Positions 45,060 to 54,963 of a stretch of 64,000 nt of DNA are shown piece by piece. This DNA comes from Bacteroidales bacterium (lineage in GTDB: Bacteria > Bacteroidota > Bacteroidia > Bacteroidales > ML635J-15). The notes beneath the pieces are model-generated. The model ran no database searches and had not been told where the DNA came from. It worked only from the letters and a program-made list of their open reading frames with translations. Positions within the stretch are counted from its first letter, which is position 1. Every line of letters starts with the position of its first letter. The stretch covers positions 62,001 to 126,000 of the forward strand of contig JAISPG010000056.1 of the NCBI GenBank assembly GCA_031275085.1, given 5' to 3'. The translations under genes were made by a program, and so were the position numbers.

Positions 45060-46379
45060 TTATTTCAAATAAATATCTAATTGCCCACATATCTGCATAA
45101 TAGAAATTTCACAAAGTTTTGTTTTGTATTGTGCCTGAATAAGTCGTTCTTCAGCTTCCAATAAACTATTCTGAGCTTCACGCAGTTCAATTCCGGACAG
45201 ATCTCCCAATTTATAGCGATCCATTGCAATTTCATAGTTGTCGCGTGCTGTCTCAATATTTTCTTTTTCCAGGTTTTTTAATTTCATATTATTTAAATAA
45301 GCCATCCATACATCAGCAAAATCACTTTTTACGGATAATTCAAGTTCCTGATATGCAAGTTCCTTACTATCAATAACTATTCTGGCATTTTCTTTGGATC
45401 TGGAACGGTTAAATCCGTCAAAAATATTATACCCCAGGGTGACTCCATAATTAAAGCCAAGATTATTTTGTTGTTTGTAAGTTCCGGTTCCATACATATT
45501 CTGATTATAGCCATATCCGGCATTTAATCGCAGGTACGGATAATTCTGAGCTTGTACTGTCTTTAAATCTAAAACACTGATATCTTTTTCTTTTTGAGCC
45601 AGAAGCAGATATATATTACCTGAAATAGCTTTTTGCAAAAGTTCTTCTTTGTTCATTAAAATATCAAAAAGTATTATAGTATCTTCAACATTCAGTTCTG
45701 TTTCTATGCTGTCCATAGCAAGAATCTGATTGAACCGTATTCTTGCAGAAAATACAACTTCCCGTTGTTGTATTAATTTTGAACTGTCGCTGTTAAAATC
45801 AACTCTTGCCTGTTGATAATCAAGACGGGAAGATACTCCAATGTTGTATCTTTCTTCAACAATACGTAATCGTTCTCTTGAAAGATCAACAGCCGATTTC
45901 AGGTTTTTAAGCCTGATGGTTTGTTGTATGTAATTATAATATTCTGAAGTTAAGGTTGAAATTAAATCTTCAACTCCCAGGCGTGTGTTTAATTCTCCTA
46001 TTTTCTGAAGTTCTTTTAATCTGGAATTATTTGTCTGTATGCTGAATCCTTCAAAAACAGTCCAATTCAGGTTTATTCCGGCATTTAACAATTGGTTGTG
46101 TACATTTTTATCTTTAAGATTATCTCCTGTTTCCGGATATTGAGTAACATTATTTAAAGTACCGGAATATCCTGCCGATAAATCAAGAGTAGGTAAATAT
46201 CCTGCATTCCCTAAAGAAAGATTATTATCAGATATTTTCTGATTATTCCTGACAATCCTGATTTGATAGTTTTTTTCAAGTCCTGTATCTATACATTGTT
46301 TTAATGTGAAAATTTCCTGAGACTTAAGTAATACCGGAACAATAGTGAAAATTATTATCAAAATAATACTTGTTCTCAT
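45060..46379 (-). CDS. TolC-family outer-membrane efflux protein
   Basis: A 439-residue outer-membrane channel of RND efflux. A signal peptide (MRTSIILIIIFTIVPVLLKSQ) is followed by two OEP repeats of long helices: residues about 25-200 (TLKQCIDTGLEKNYQIRIVRNN, VEERYNIGVSSRLDYQQA) and about 225-430 (MDRYKLGDLSGIELREAQNSLLEAEERLIQ). The repeated YxxGxxSxxxxxxA pattern is typical. There is no lipobox. The start overlaps the RND gene by 4 bp (46376-46379), showing translational coupling in the operon. Confidence 0.92.
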   Translation of the reverse strand: MRTSIILIIIFTIVPVLLKSQEIFTLKQCIDTGLEKNYQIRIVRNNQKISDNNLSLGNAGYLPTLDLSAGYSGTLNNVTQYPETGDNLKDKNVHNQLLNAGINLNWTVFEGFSIQTNNSRLKELQKIGELNTRLGVEDLISTLTSEYYNYIQQTIRLKNLKSAVDLSRERLRIVEERYNIGVSSRLDYQQARVDFNSDSSKLIQQREVVFSARIRFNQILAMDSIETELNVEDTIILFDILMNKEELLQKAISGNIYLLLAQKEKDISVLDLKTVQAQNYPYLRLNAGYGYNQNMYGTGTYKQQNNLGFNYGVTLGYNIFDGFNRSRSKENARIVIDSKELAYQELELSVKSDFADVWMAYLNNMKLKNLEKENIETARDNYEIAMDRYKLGDLSGIELREAQNSLLEAEERLIQAQYKTKLCEISIMQICGQLDIYLK

Positions 46380-49300
46380 ATATTTTCCTTTCCTAATATT
46401 TTTTGTTGTTTCTTTTCTCTATCTGTTGAAATGAACATATACATTGCAGGGACTATAAATATAGTCAGGAAAGTTGATACTATCAGGCCTCCGACTACTG
46501 CTGTACCCATTGCAATTCTGCCATTAGCACCTTCCGCACTTGCAAACATAAGTGGTAGTAATCCTAATATTGTAGAAAGACTTGTCATTAATATAGGACG
46601 TAAACGTTGAACAGAAGCCTCTTTAATTGCCTGAAATTTACTTAATCCCGCTTCTTGCCTTTGATTTGCGAACTCAACAATCAAAATTCCGTTTTTTGCG
46701 ACTAAACCTATGAGCATAATAATTCCTATCTGGCTAAAAATGTTTAGCGTAATATCTCTGTAATACATAAATATCAATGCTCCGGCAATTGCCAAAGGAA
46801 CAGTGAACATAATAACAAAAGGGTCTTTAAAACTTTCAAACTGTGCAGACAGAATGAGGTAAATAAGGATCAAAGCCAGAATAAAAGCAAACATCAAACT
46901 TGATGAACTTTCTCTAAAGTCTTTGGACTCTCCAGAAAGTGCAGTTCTGAATGTATCGTCAAGTGTTAATTTTGCTATTCTGTCCATTTCGTCAAGCCCC
47001 TCTCCTATTGTTCTATCTTCTGCCAAACCGGCACTAACTGTTGCCGAATTAAACCTATTATAACGATATAACTGTGGAGGCGCAACAGTTTCCTGTAATT
47101 TTATAAGATTATCCAATTGGATCATATCACCATTAATGTTTTTCAGATAAATAGATTTTAAGTCCAATGGCGTATTTCTTTGTTGCCTGTTTATTTCTCC
47201 TAATATTTGATATTGTTTACCGTTCATATAAAAATATCCCATACGCTGTCCGCTTAATGCATATTGTAATGTTTGTCCGATATCTCGTGTACTGACACCA
47301 AGCAAAGCTGCTTTATCCCTATCTATCACTATTTGTGTTTCGGGTTTTGTAAATTTCAGATTAACATCAGCCATCTGAAAAAATGGGCTTTCATTAACCT
47401 TTTGCATAAAAAACGGTATATATTCTTCTAATTTACCAATATTAGGAGCTTGTAATACATATTGTATAGGCATTGAAGACCTTTGACCTCCGAATGTTGA
47501 TTGTTGCTGCACGAATGCCCTGGCTTCGGTTTCTTTACGTACAGCCTGAGAAAGAACAGCTGCTATTTCCATCTGGCTGCGTTCTCTGTCTTTTATATCC
47601 GGTAATATTACTCTTACGTTCGACCACGAGTTACGTACCATAGAAATTACTGCTTCCCGTTCAGGAACTAAAGAATCTGCAAGATGAGCAATTTTGTTAT
47701 TATAGTTCCTTATAAATTCAAATGTTGCGCCTTCAGGAGCACTGGTACGTATAGTAATTTGTGACCTGTCTTCCAATGGAGCCATTTCAGACGGTGTTGT
47801 CATCCATAAATATACGATCAGCCCTAAAGTTATAAGAATAATCGGAAAAGTTATCAGTTTAATTTTCAGGAAAAAACTTAATGATTTTTCATATATTTTG
47901 TTTATAAATTCAAAGATAGGTTCTGTTTTTCTATAAAACAGATTTTGTTTTTCTTTTTTCTTTAGTAATTTAGTACCAAGCATTGGTGTGAATGTGAGAG
48001 CAACAAAAGAAGATATTATTACGGCTCCGGCAATTACAATACTGAATTCACGAAATAAACGTCCGGTCATTCCTTCCAAAAATACTATGGGGATGAATAC
48101 CGCAACAAGAGTTATTGTAGTTGAAATAACAGCAAAAAATATTTCTTTTGATCCTTCTATGCCCGCCTTGAGCGGTGTCATTCCGTTTTCAATTTTTACA
48201 TATATATTTTCCGTTACAACTATGGCATCATCAACAACCAAACCTACTGCCAGAACAACAGCTAACATTGATAATACATTTATGGAAAATCCGGCAACAT
48301 ACATTACAAAAAAGGCTCCTACCAGTGAAACCGGTATAACAATGACGGGAATCAGTGTAACTCTCCAATCACGTAAAAACAAAAAAATTATCAAAACAAC
48401 CAGCAGAAAAGCAACATAAATTGTTTCCTGAACTTCATTTATTGAAGAACGGATAAAATGTGTATTATCGAAGGCTACGTCCAGACGAACATCTTCAGGT
48501 AGATCTTTTTGCATTTGTTCAAGCCTTACCGTTACTTCATCCGAAATATCGATCTGATTGGCTCCGGGTTGAGGCAGAATTACAGTACTTACCATCGGAA
48601 CACCATTTCTTCGTATGATATTTCTACGGTCTTCCGAATCAAGTTCAGCTGTTCCGATATCACCAAATCTTACTATATTAAAATTATCTTCCTTAATTAT
48701 CAAACTATTAAACTCTTCAGGAGTTTCCATAAGTCCCAAAGTACGTATCGATAATTCGATATTATCACCTTCTATACTTCCTGAAGGAAGTTCCACATTT
48801 TCTTTATCAATAGCGTTTTTCACATCCATTGGAGTTATTCCGTAAGCAGCCATTTTTACAGGATCGAGCCATAACCTCATTGCATAACGGTTTGAACCCC
48901 ATATCTCTACAGCACTTACATTAGGAATGGTTTGCAATCTTTCTTTTACTGTAAGTTCGGCTATTTCTGTAAGCTCCAATAAAGACCGTTTTTCGCTTTG
49001 AACATTAATCTGAATGATCGGCGAAGCATCGGCATCTGCTTTGGAAACAGTAGGCGGATCTGCATCCTTAGGCAAGTAGCTTTGAGCACGGGATACTTTA
49101 TCCCGAACATCATTTGCTGCAGTTTCAAGATCAATACTTAATTCAAATTCGATTGTAATCCGACAATATCCCTGACTACTACTACTTGATAAAGATCTTA
49201 TCCCCGGAATACCATTAATATTTTGTTCTAATGGTTCGGTTATTTGTTTTTCAATAACTTCAGCATTAGCTCCCGGATAAGATACAGATACCGTAATTAT

Positions 49301-49429
49301 CGGATTATCAATATTTGGATATTCACGTACTCCTAAATACGAATATCCAATAAACCCAAGTAAGAATATTATTAATACAAAAACCGTTGAAAGAACAGGA
49401 CGTTTTATACTTAATTCAGAAATATTCAT
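46376..49429 (-). CDS. RND-family efflux transporter (AcrB-like)
   Basis: A 1,017-residue inner-membrane pump with 12 spans and two large periplasmic loops. It starts MNISELSIKRPVLSTV, has PNIDNPIITVSVSYPGANAEVIE, and has the proton-relay region VLAVGLVVDDAIVVTENIY with two Asp residues in TM4. The second half has the matching GLVAKNGILIVEFANQ. This is the hydrophobe/amphiphile (drug) class, not the heavy-metal class. It is the second gene of the operon: adaptor, pump, channel. Seven bp separate it from the adaptor. The substrate cannot be read. Confidence 0.95.
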   Translation of the reverse strand: MNISELSIKRPVLSTVFVLIIFLLGFIGYSYLGVREYPNIDNPIITVSVSYPGANAEVIEKQITEPLEQNINGIPGIRSLSSSSSQGYCRITIEFELSIDLETAANDVRDKVSRAQSYLPKDADPPTVSKADADASPIIQINVQSEKRSLLELTEIAELTVKERLQTIPNVSAVEIWGSNRYAMRLWLDPVKMAAYGITPMDVKNAIDKENVELPSGSIEGDNIELSIRTLGLMETPEEFNSLIIKEDNFNIVRFGDIGTAELDSEDRRNIIRRNGVPMVSTVILPQPGANQIDISDEVTVRLEQMQKDLPEDVRLDVAFDNTHFIRSSINEVQETIYVAFLLVVLIIFLFLRDWRVTLIPVIVIPVSLVGAFFVMYVAGFSINVLSMLAVVLAVGLVVDDAIVVTENIYVKIENGMTPLKAGIEGSKEIFFAVISTTITLVAVFIPIVFLEGMTGRLFREFSIVIAGAVIISSFVALTFTPMLGTKLLKKKEKQNLFYRKTEPIFEFINKIYEKSLSFFLKIKLITFPIILITLGLIVYLWMTTPSEMAPLEDRSQITIRTSAPEGATFEFIRNYNNKIAHLADSLVPEREAVISMVRNSWSNVRVILPDIKDRERSQMEIAAVLSQAVRKETEARAFVQQQSTFGGQRSSMPIQYVLQAPNIGKLEEYIPFFMQKVNESPFFQMADVNLKFTKPETQIVIDRDKAALLGVSTRDIGQTLQYALSGQRMGYFYMNGKQYQILGEINRQQRNTPLDLKSIYLKNINGDMIQLDNLIKLQETVAPPQLYRYNRFNSATVSAGLAEDRTIGEGLDEMDRIAKLTLDDTFRTALSGESKDFRESSSSLMFAFILALILIYLILSAQFESFKDPFVIMFTVPLAIAGALIFMYYRDITLNIFSQIGIIMLIGLVAKNGILIVEFANQRQEAGLSKFQAIKEASVQRLRPILMTSLSTILGLLPLMFASAEGANGRIAMGTAVVGGLIVSTFLTIFIVPAMYMFISTDREKKQQKILGKENI

Positions 49430-49436
49430 TCTTCTT

Positions 49437-50522
49437 TTAGTTTAAATTTATTGAAACATCCATACCATCACGTAATTGCATAACACCACTTGTTAATAAG
49501 GTATCACCTACATTCAGCCCATAAACAATCTGAACAGAAGATGCTGTACGCATTCCTTTTGTTACAGTTACCTGTTTTGCTTTTCCATTCTTATAGATAT
49601 ACACAATATCTCTTCCCATTTCTGCAATAATTGAAATGCTGGGAATAACAATTGTATTTTTTATTTCCTTAAGGTTTATTTCAATACTCGCCGAATGTCC
49701 TGGTTTTAATTTTCCTGAAGGATTAGGATAAAGTGCTCTGGTCTTTAATGATAAGGTTTTTTCGTCTAACTTTGATTCAACAGCATATACAGTTGCATCA
49801 TACGTGCTTATATCATTTTCGATATTGAATTTTAAAGTTTTTCCGGGCATTATATCATTAGCCTGTCTTTCATTAACTGAAAACTCCAGTTTAAGCGGTG
49901 TTATTTTTGTAAGCCTGGCAATGACTACAGAAGGAGATGCATATGTCCCTTCACTTACAAATCTTAACCCAACAATACCATCAAAAGGAGCCCTCAGTTC
50001 TGTTTGTTCTATTTTTGCTTTAACAAGTTCAATATCTGCCTCCAGCTTGTCAAGCTCCGTGGATACGGATTCGTATGCTTCCTGGCTGACAGCATCTTTT
50101 TCAAGTAAAGATCTCTGCCGGAAAACGCGTTCTTTAGCCAATGGTAATTGTGCATTCAGCTTTTTTAATTCTGCCTGTAAGGGATTATCATTTACTTTTG
50201 CAAGAAGATCGCCTTTTTTTACATTACTTCCTTCCTCAAAATAAATATTAGTAATCTTTCCTGAAGTTTCAAATGCCAGATCAACTTCTTCGTCCGGTAT
50301 TAATATACCTTTGGTGCGAAAAATATCATTTAATGTTTCATGTATCAGGATTTCGGCATTTACATTTAAAGGAGCCTGGGATTGATTTCCGGAAACAGGC
50401 TTTACAGGAGTACTTCCTTCGTCGTTTTTTACAAACAAACCTTTTATTTTAGGATAAAAAATCATCCCCAGAATGAACAGGATTATTATTATAATAAGAA
50501 TACCCCAAGTCTTTTTCGTCAT
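49437..50522 (-). CDS. RND periplasmic adaptor (HlyD/MFP family)
   Basis: A 361-residue membrane-fusion protein with one N-terminal span (residues about 6-24, WGILIIIIILFILGMIFY). The lipoyl-like half-motifs (GKITNIYFEEGSNVKKGDLLAKV and APFDGIVGLRFVSEGTYASP) flank a helical hairpin (about 130-170), followed by the beta-barrel domain and a membrane-proximal end (GLNVGDTLLTSGVMQLRDGMDV). It links the pump to the TolC-type channel. It is the first gene of the operon, with its own promoter, divergent from the AraC regulator. Confidence 0.92.
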   Translation of the reverse strand: MTKKTWGILIIIIILFILGMIFYPKIKGLFVKNDEGSTPVKPVSGNQSQAPLNVNAEILIHETLNDIFRTKGILIPDEEVDLAFETSGKITNIYFEEGSNVKKGDLLAKVNDNPLQAELKKLNAQLPLAKERVFRQRSLLEKDAVSQEAYESVSTELDKLEADIELVKAKIEQTELRAPFDGIVGLRFVSEGTYASPSVVIARLTKITPLKLEFSVNERQANDIMPGKTLKFNIENDISTYDATVYAVESKLDEKTLSLKTRALYPNPSGKLKPGHSASIEINLKEIKNTIVIPSISIIAEMGRDIVYIYKNGKAKQVTVTKGMRTASSVQIVYGLNVGDTLLTSGVMQLRDGMDVSINLN

Positions 50523-50560
50523 AATCTTTTATAAAATTATTTATATGTAAATGAATTAGA

Positions 50561-50591
50561 CAAAAGTATTTATAAAAAGTTTAACCAGCAA
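50561..50591 (-). promoter_or_regulatory. Promoter of the RND efflux operon
   Basis: On the minus strand TTG (CAA, 50589-50591), exactly 20 nt and TACTTTTG (50561-50568) match the consensus. It lies 38 bp before the adaptor start. Confidence 0.6.
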
Positions 50592-50743
50592 TGTATTTTT
50601 TAACAAATAAATTTAATTTTCTAACCTGATTGTAATGTTATTAAAGTAGTTTTCAAGACTATGCATTTATAGTGTTTTTTATAACCACAAATCTTTTTTT
50701 TATGTTGTTTTGCCGTGTTTTTTTCCCATTTTGGCGATATTCA

Positions 50744-50775
50744 TTTATTTAAAATTTTAACAAAAAATATCTTTG
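50744..50775 (+). promoter_or_regulatory. Promoter of the AraC-family regulator gene
   Basis: TTTA (50744-50747, one base off TTTG), exactly 20 nt and TATCTTTG (50768-50775), 28 bp before the ATG at 50804. Confidence 0.55.
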
Positions 50776-50803
50776 AAATTGGTTAGACGCAAAAATTAGT
50801 ATT

Positions 50804-51682
50804 ATGAATACAAATTATGAGAGAATATCACTTGGAAAATCTGAAAATTATTTACATCCGGATGCTATGAATTTTCTTATTTTCTCGAAAGACACAAAAG
50901 TATCAAGTCATAAATCTTTTTCAGAACCATTTGTTCTCGAAGGATATTTTTTTGGTTTATGTATAAGCGGTAATTCCCGTATAAGAATTAATTATAAGGA
51001 ATATAGAATACAGCCAAACAGTATTTTGATAATGTCACCGGACCAGATAATATCGATTGAGGAAAAATCGGATGATTTTATGCTGGAAAGTATTTACATT
51101 TCACCTGATTTTATAGCTTCGCTACCAATAGCAAAAGATTTCAGCTTCTTTTTCAAAATCCGGAAAAATCCATATCTGCAAGTTTCAAAACTTGTGATGC
51201 AAAATTTGCAGGAATATTATTCTTTTATTGAAAAAAGAAGTAACAGAACAAATATGGTATATCTTGATAATATAATAAAAGGGTTGCTATTTTCAATGAT
51301 AACAGAAATACTTTCTGTTTACAAATCTGATGAAAAAAATGAAGAACACCATATATCTTCACGTCAGGAAGAAATAGTTGACAGATTTTTCAAGCTGCTA
51401 TTAAAGTATTATGACAGAGATAGAAGTGTAGCTTTTTATGCTGATAAACTTTGTATAACACCTAAATATTTATCATTTACTGTTAAGCAAGCAACAGGGC
51501 GTTCTGTGCTGTATTGGATACATGAGGTTTTTATCATAAATTCAAAGGTTTTGCTGAAAAGTACGAATAAAAGTGTTGCCGAAATATCAGATGAACTGAA
51601 TGTTTCTAATGATTCTTTTTTCTGTCGTTTTTTCAAAAAACATACTGGAATGTCACCTTTGGAATACAGGAATTTTGCATAG
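50804..51682 (+). CDS. AraC-family transcriptional regulator
   Basis: A 292-residue regulator. The N-terminal half is cupin-like (EGYFFGLCISGNSRIRINYKEYRIQPNSILIMSPDQ). The C-terminal AraC DNA-binding region covers about residues 195-290 and has both helix-turn-helix parts (VAFYADKLCITPKYLSFTVK and VAEISDELNVSNDSFFCRFF), ending TGMSPLEYRNF. It is divergent from the RND efflux operon across a 281-bp gap with promoters for each, so it is the likely local regulator, although the hmu operon follows it 268 bp downstream on the same strand. The inducer is unknown. Confidence 0.92.
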   Translation: MNTNYERISLGKSENYLHPDAMNFLIFSKDTKVSSHKSFSEPFVLEGYFFGLCISGNSRIRINYKEYRIQPNSILIMSPDQIISIEEKSDDFMLESIYISPDFIASLPIAKDFSFFFKIRKNPYLQVSKLVMQNLQEYYSFIEKRSNRTNMVYLDNIIKGLLFSMITEILSVYKSDEKNEEHHISSRQEEIVDRFFKLLLKYYDRDRSVAFYADKLCITPKYLSFTVKQATGRSVLYWIHEVFIINSKVLLKSTNKSVAEISDELNVSNDSFFCRFFKKHTGMSPLEYRNFA

Positions 51683-51707
51683 ATTAAGATTAAATAAATT
51701 AGTGAAT

Positions 51708-51748
51708 AATGAGGTTGTTTAAAAGTATAAAATTTTAACAACCTCATT
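51708..51748 (+). terminator. Probable terminator after the AraC gene
   Basis: AATGAGGTTGTT (51708-51719) pairs with AACAACCTCATT (51737-51748), with a further TTAAAA/TTTTAA inner extension. The T-run behind it is weak (GTTTG), so read-through to the hmu operon cannot be excluded. Confidence 0.55.
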
Positions 51749-51890
51749 GTTTGTAAAGGCAACATAGAATTGATTGTGGCATATTAATCCTACTATTTTT
51801 ATACTTCTTAAAATTCTTTGTATAATAATAAATCATCTTAATAGCTATTAGTTATTATTGAATTTATTTCAATTTCACAACTTTTTGGGA

Positions 51891-51921
51891 TTGTTTGTAT
51901 TTATTACGCGGTCTAATTTCG
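51891..51921 (+). promoter_or_regulatory. Promoter of the hmu operon
   Basis: TTG (51891-51893), exactly 20 nt and TAATTTCG (51914-51921, one mismatch to TAnnTTTG), 28 bp before the hmuR start. I could not identify a Fur operator. Confidence 0.5.
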
Positions 51922-51949
51922 CAGCAGAAATAAAACATGAAAAAAATTA

Positions 51950-54148
51950 ATGTTAAGACACACGTATATAACAATAATTCAAATATTTATATTATTTTCA
52001 GCTACAGCACAGCCTGTTTTAAAAAATAATGATAACAATATAATTTCCGGTTTTATTCAGGATTACGAAAATAATCCGATACCTTTTGCATCAATAACAA
52101 TTGAAAATACATCAGTAACAACGTATACCGACAATAAAGGGCAATTTACTTTAAATACCGGCACCGATAATAATATTTTTTTATTGATAACTTGTCATGG
52201 TTATGAAGATATGCGTGTAAAAGTAAAATCTGGTGAACATAAAATAAACATAACTTTAACTTCAAAATTAAATTATCTGGATGAGATTGTTGTTACCGGA
52301 ACCCGAACAGCAAGAACTTTAAAAGATACTCCGGTTCTAACAAAGGTAATTTCTTCATCCGACTTACAAAATACCGGTTCCACAACAGCATTGGATGCTT
52401 TGGAAAACATACTGCCGGGTGTACATTTCGACCCCAGTGCATCTATGGGAGATAATATTCAGGTACAAGGGCTTGATAACAATTATATACTTATACTTGT
52501 GGATGGAGAAAGAATCGTACCCGAACGAAAAGAAAGTGTAAATTTCTCAAGGCTTAATATTGCCGACATCGACAGGGTAGAAATTGTAAACGGGGCATCA
52601 TCAGTGTTATATGGTTCCAATGCCATTGGTTCGGTAATAAATATAATTACCAAAGATGTAAAAAAACCGCTTGAAGGGTATGTACAAGCTAAATATTCAA
52701 AGTTCAACACACTTAATACTGATGCTTCATTAGGATTAAAGTGGAAAGGATTATCGTCAAAAACGAATTTTAATTATAAAACTACCGATGGTTATGACCT
52801 TACACCGGAAAGCCCGGCAAGTTATACTGTAAATCCTAACAACGATATATCCGTATCTCAGAATTTCGTTTATAAATTTAATGAAAAACTGAACGCATCG
52901 GTTGGTGGGACATATTATTATCATAATATAAAAAATCCGCCATTATCCACTGCAACTACACATAGCCTTGATAACAACTATACTTTAAATGCTAAACTTA
53001 ATTATATCTTTTCTGATAAAAATATGATTACAGGCAGCGCACATTCCGATATTTTCAAATCATACAAAGTATATGAAAACAAGGGCGATTCCCTTGCACT
53101 CGACGGAGATTATTTTTATACAACTTTCCGTATTACCGATACATGGACGATCTCAGAAAAATATCAGATAATCGGAGGTGTGGAACATAACGATGAAAGA
53201 ACATTTTCATCACGATTATTCGGATCAGAAGATGAAGAACAAAGTAAAAGTTCATATAATTCCAATGTATTCCTACAGGGAACCGGAAAAATAATAAAAA
53301 ATCTTGACGGAGTTCTCGGGTTAAGATATACAAATCATTCAGGATTTGGTTCTCATTTTACTCCGTCGCTATCATTAATGTATAAACTTTTGGGTTTCAG
53401 ATTCAGAACCGGAATAAATAGCGGATTTAAAGCCCCTACACTTAAGGAAATGTATTATAACTTCAATATGGCCGGTATGTTCGATATTATCGGAAATCCT
53501 GACCTGAAATCAGAAACCAGCTGGTATAAATTTGTATCCGCAGAATATCTGAATGAAAATCTGAATATTTCAGTATCGTTATCCCACAATCAGATCTACG
53601 ATAAAATAAACATTGTAGAACGACATATTACAGAAGAAGACGGAACGGATAAAACACAAATGGTTTACCAGAATATAGATGATGTTGGTATATTAGCAAC
53701 AGATATTTCCGTACAGTACAATTTTTTAAGTTATTTTCAACTTAAAGCATGTTATTCATATACCGATGCAAAAGATATAAATACAAAATTACAAATAAGC
53801 GGCAACAGTAAACATAGTATTACTACATTATTTTCTTTCAGATATCCTAAGTTACATATTGGAAAAAAACAATATCCTTTTACTATTTCATTATCCGGAC
53901 GCTATCTGTCTCCGCGTATTTATGAAAGTGAAGAAATTATTGACGGAAATGTTAATATAGTAAATGAAAATTCAAGAGAGTTTTATGTAGTAAAAATTAC
54001 ATATACACAGAAAATACCTGTTTCCGGTCGTTGGAACGCCGAACTGCAAGCTGGAATAGATAACTTATTCAACTATGTTGACGACAAAACATTTGCTTCC
54101 ATAAATCCCGGACGCAGATTTTCAATAATGGCAAGAATTAATTTTTAA
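51950..54148 (+). CDS. hmuR: TonB-dependent heme receptor, HmuR-like
   Basis: A 732-residue outer-membrane receptor. The ATG at 51950 gives a signal peptide (MLRHTYITIIQIFILFSATAQ). A CarboxypepD_reg-like domain follows (about residues 30-105), then the plug (about 115-225; VVTGTRTARTLKDTPVL, VDGERIVPERKE, GASSVLYGSNAIGSVINIITK) and a barrel ending FSIMARINF. The heme assignment comes mostly from context: a HmuY gene lies 20 bp downstream and the CobN-like/TolQ-like genes follow. In P. gingivalis and Bacteroides the order is hmuY-hmuR; here R precedes Y. It is the first gene of the operon. Confidence 0.88.
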   Translation: MLRHTYITIIQIFILFSATAQPVLKNNDNNIISGFIQDYENNPIPFASITIENTSVTTYTDNKGQFTLNTGTDNNIFLLITCHGYEDMRVKVKSGEHKINITLTSKLNYLDEIVVTGTRTARTLKDTPVLTKVISSSDLQNTGSTTALDALENILPGVHFDPSASMGDNIQVQGLDNNYILILVDGERIVPERKESVNFSRLNIADIDRVEIVNGASSVLYGSNAIGSVINIITKDVKKPLEGYVQAKYSKFNTLNTDASLGLKWKGLSSKTNFNYKTTDGYDLTPESPASYTVNPNNDISVSQNFVYKFNEKLNASVGGTYYYHNIKNPPLSTATTHSLDNNYTLNAKLNYIFSDKNMITGSAHSDIFKSYKVYENKGDSLALDGDYFYTTFRITDTWTISEKYQIIGGVEHNDERTFSSRLFGSEDEEQSKSSYNSNVFLQGTGKIIKNLDGVLGLRYTNHSGFGSHFTPSLSLMYKLLGFRFRTGINSGFKAPTLKEMYYNFNMAGMFDIIGNPDLKSETSWYKFVSAEYLNENLNISVSLSHNQIYDKINIVERHITEEDGTDKTQMVYQNIDDVGILATDISVQYNFLSYFQLKACYSYTDAKDINTKLQISGNSKHSITTLFSFRYPKLHIGKKQYPFTISLSGRYLSPRIYESEEIIDGNVNIVNENSREFYVVKITYTQKIPVSGRWNAELQAGIDNLFNYVDDKTFASINPGRRFSIMARINF

Positions 54149-54168
54149 ATAATTTAAATTTTATAAAC

Positions 54169-54819
54169 ATGAAAAAAACATTATTATTATTAACAGTAAC
54201 ATTTTTAGCTTTAAGTATTTTTACATCATGTGATAAAGATGACGATCCAAAGCCTGCAACAGGCGACACTGTAGAAATTGATGTAGCCTCATCATGGGCA
54301 ACATGGAACTATTTTTCGTTTTCAACCGGAGAAATAGTAGGAACAGGAAGTGCAAATGCTGAAGATGATGCAGAGTGGAAAGCACGTACCGATTGGGATA
54401 TTGCTTTTACTCGTTTATATGCACGTACAAATAGTGGAATTTCAGGTAGCGGAAATGGCGGAGTTATTGAAATTGGTACCGACAATTCCGACAAAGCAGC
54501 TGTTTTTGCAAACCTTATTGATGCTCCTGCAAGTGGGTATATTGCCGATGAAGAAATAAATGAATTAATGATTGGTATGAATCCGGCTACAGGACCTGTA
54601 ACTTATAATGCAGGAGGCAGTGCAAAAATCAGTTCCTGGTTAACTATGTCAATGCCGGTAGTAGCTACACCAAAAGTATTTGCTTTGAAAACAGCTGATG
54701 GTAAATATGCAAAAATATATCTTAAAGGATATCAAAATGATGAAGGACAAAGTAATGTCGTTGTGATGGAATATGTTTATCAGGCTGACGGCAGCACAAA
54801 TCTATCTACAAGTAATTGA
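54169..54819 (+). CDS. hmuY: HmuY-like heme-binding lipoprotein
   Basis: A 216-residue surface lipoprotein. The signal peptide ends in the lipobox SIFTSC (Cys21). The mature part starts with Asp-rich residues (a common surface-export signal in Bacteroidota) and has the HmuY pattern: SSWATWNYFSFSTGEIVG, then WKARTDWDIAFTRLYARTNSG, a Gly-rich patch and a C-terminal YAKIYLKGY strand. In P. gingivalis HmuY binds heme through two His; here the mature protein has no obvious His pair, but several Met residues lie in the right half (ELMIGMNP, LTMSMPVV), so methionine ligation as in other HmuY homologues is possible. It sits between hmuR and hmuS. Confidence 0.88.
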   Translation: MKKTLLLLTVTFLALSIFTSCDKDDDPKPATGDTVEIDVASSWATWNYFSFSTGEIVGTGSANAEDDAEWKARTDWDIAFTRLYARTNSGISGSGNGGVIEIGTDNSDKAAVFANLIDAPASGYIADEEINELMIGMNPATGPVTYNAGGSAKISSWLTMSMPVVATPKVFALKTADGKYAKIYLKGYQNDEGQSNVVVMEYVYQADGSTNLSTSN

Positions 54820-54854
54820 AAAAGTAAGCCAATTTATAAAAGTTAAATTTCATC

Positions 54855-54889
54855 CATTAGTGACTCTGCATTTTGTGGAGTTACTAATG
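54855..54889 (+). other. Hairpin in the hmuY-hmuS gap
   Basis: CATTAGTGACTC (54855-54866) pairs with GAGTTACTAATG (54878-54889) with one G-U pair around an 11-nt loop. No T-run follows. It could stabilise the upstream hmuRY message or attenuate downstream genes. Confidence 0.5.
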
Positions 54890-54963
54890 TGTTTAAAAGA
54901 TCCGGATCATTTTAAGAACTTCAATATTCAAAAAGAATAAAAACAAAAAGCACAAAATTTCTT

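Noticed and set aside
51937..52026. Short frame starting MKKIN just before hmuR
   Set aside because: It is in another frame, ends after about 28 codons, and the hmuR start at 51950 already gives a good signal peptide. I see no evidence of a frameshift in hmuR.
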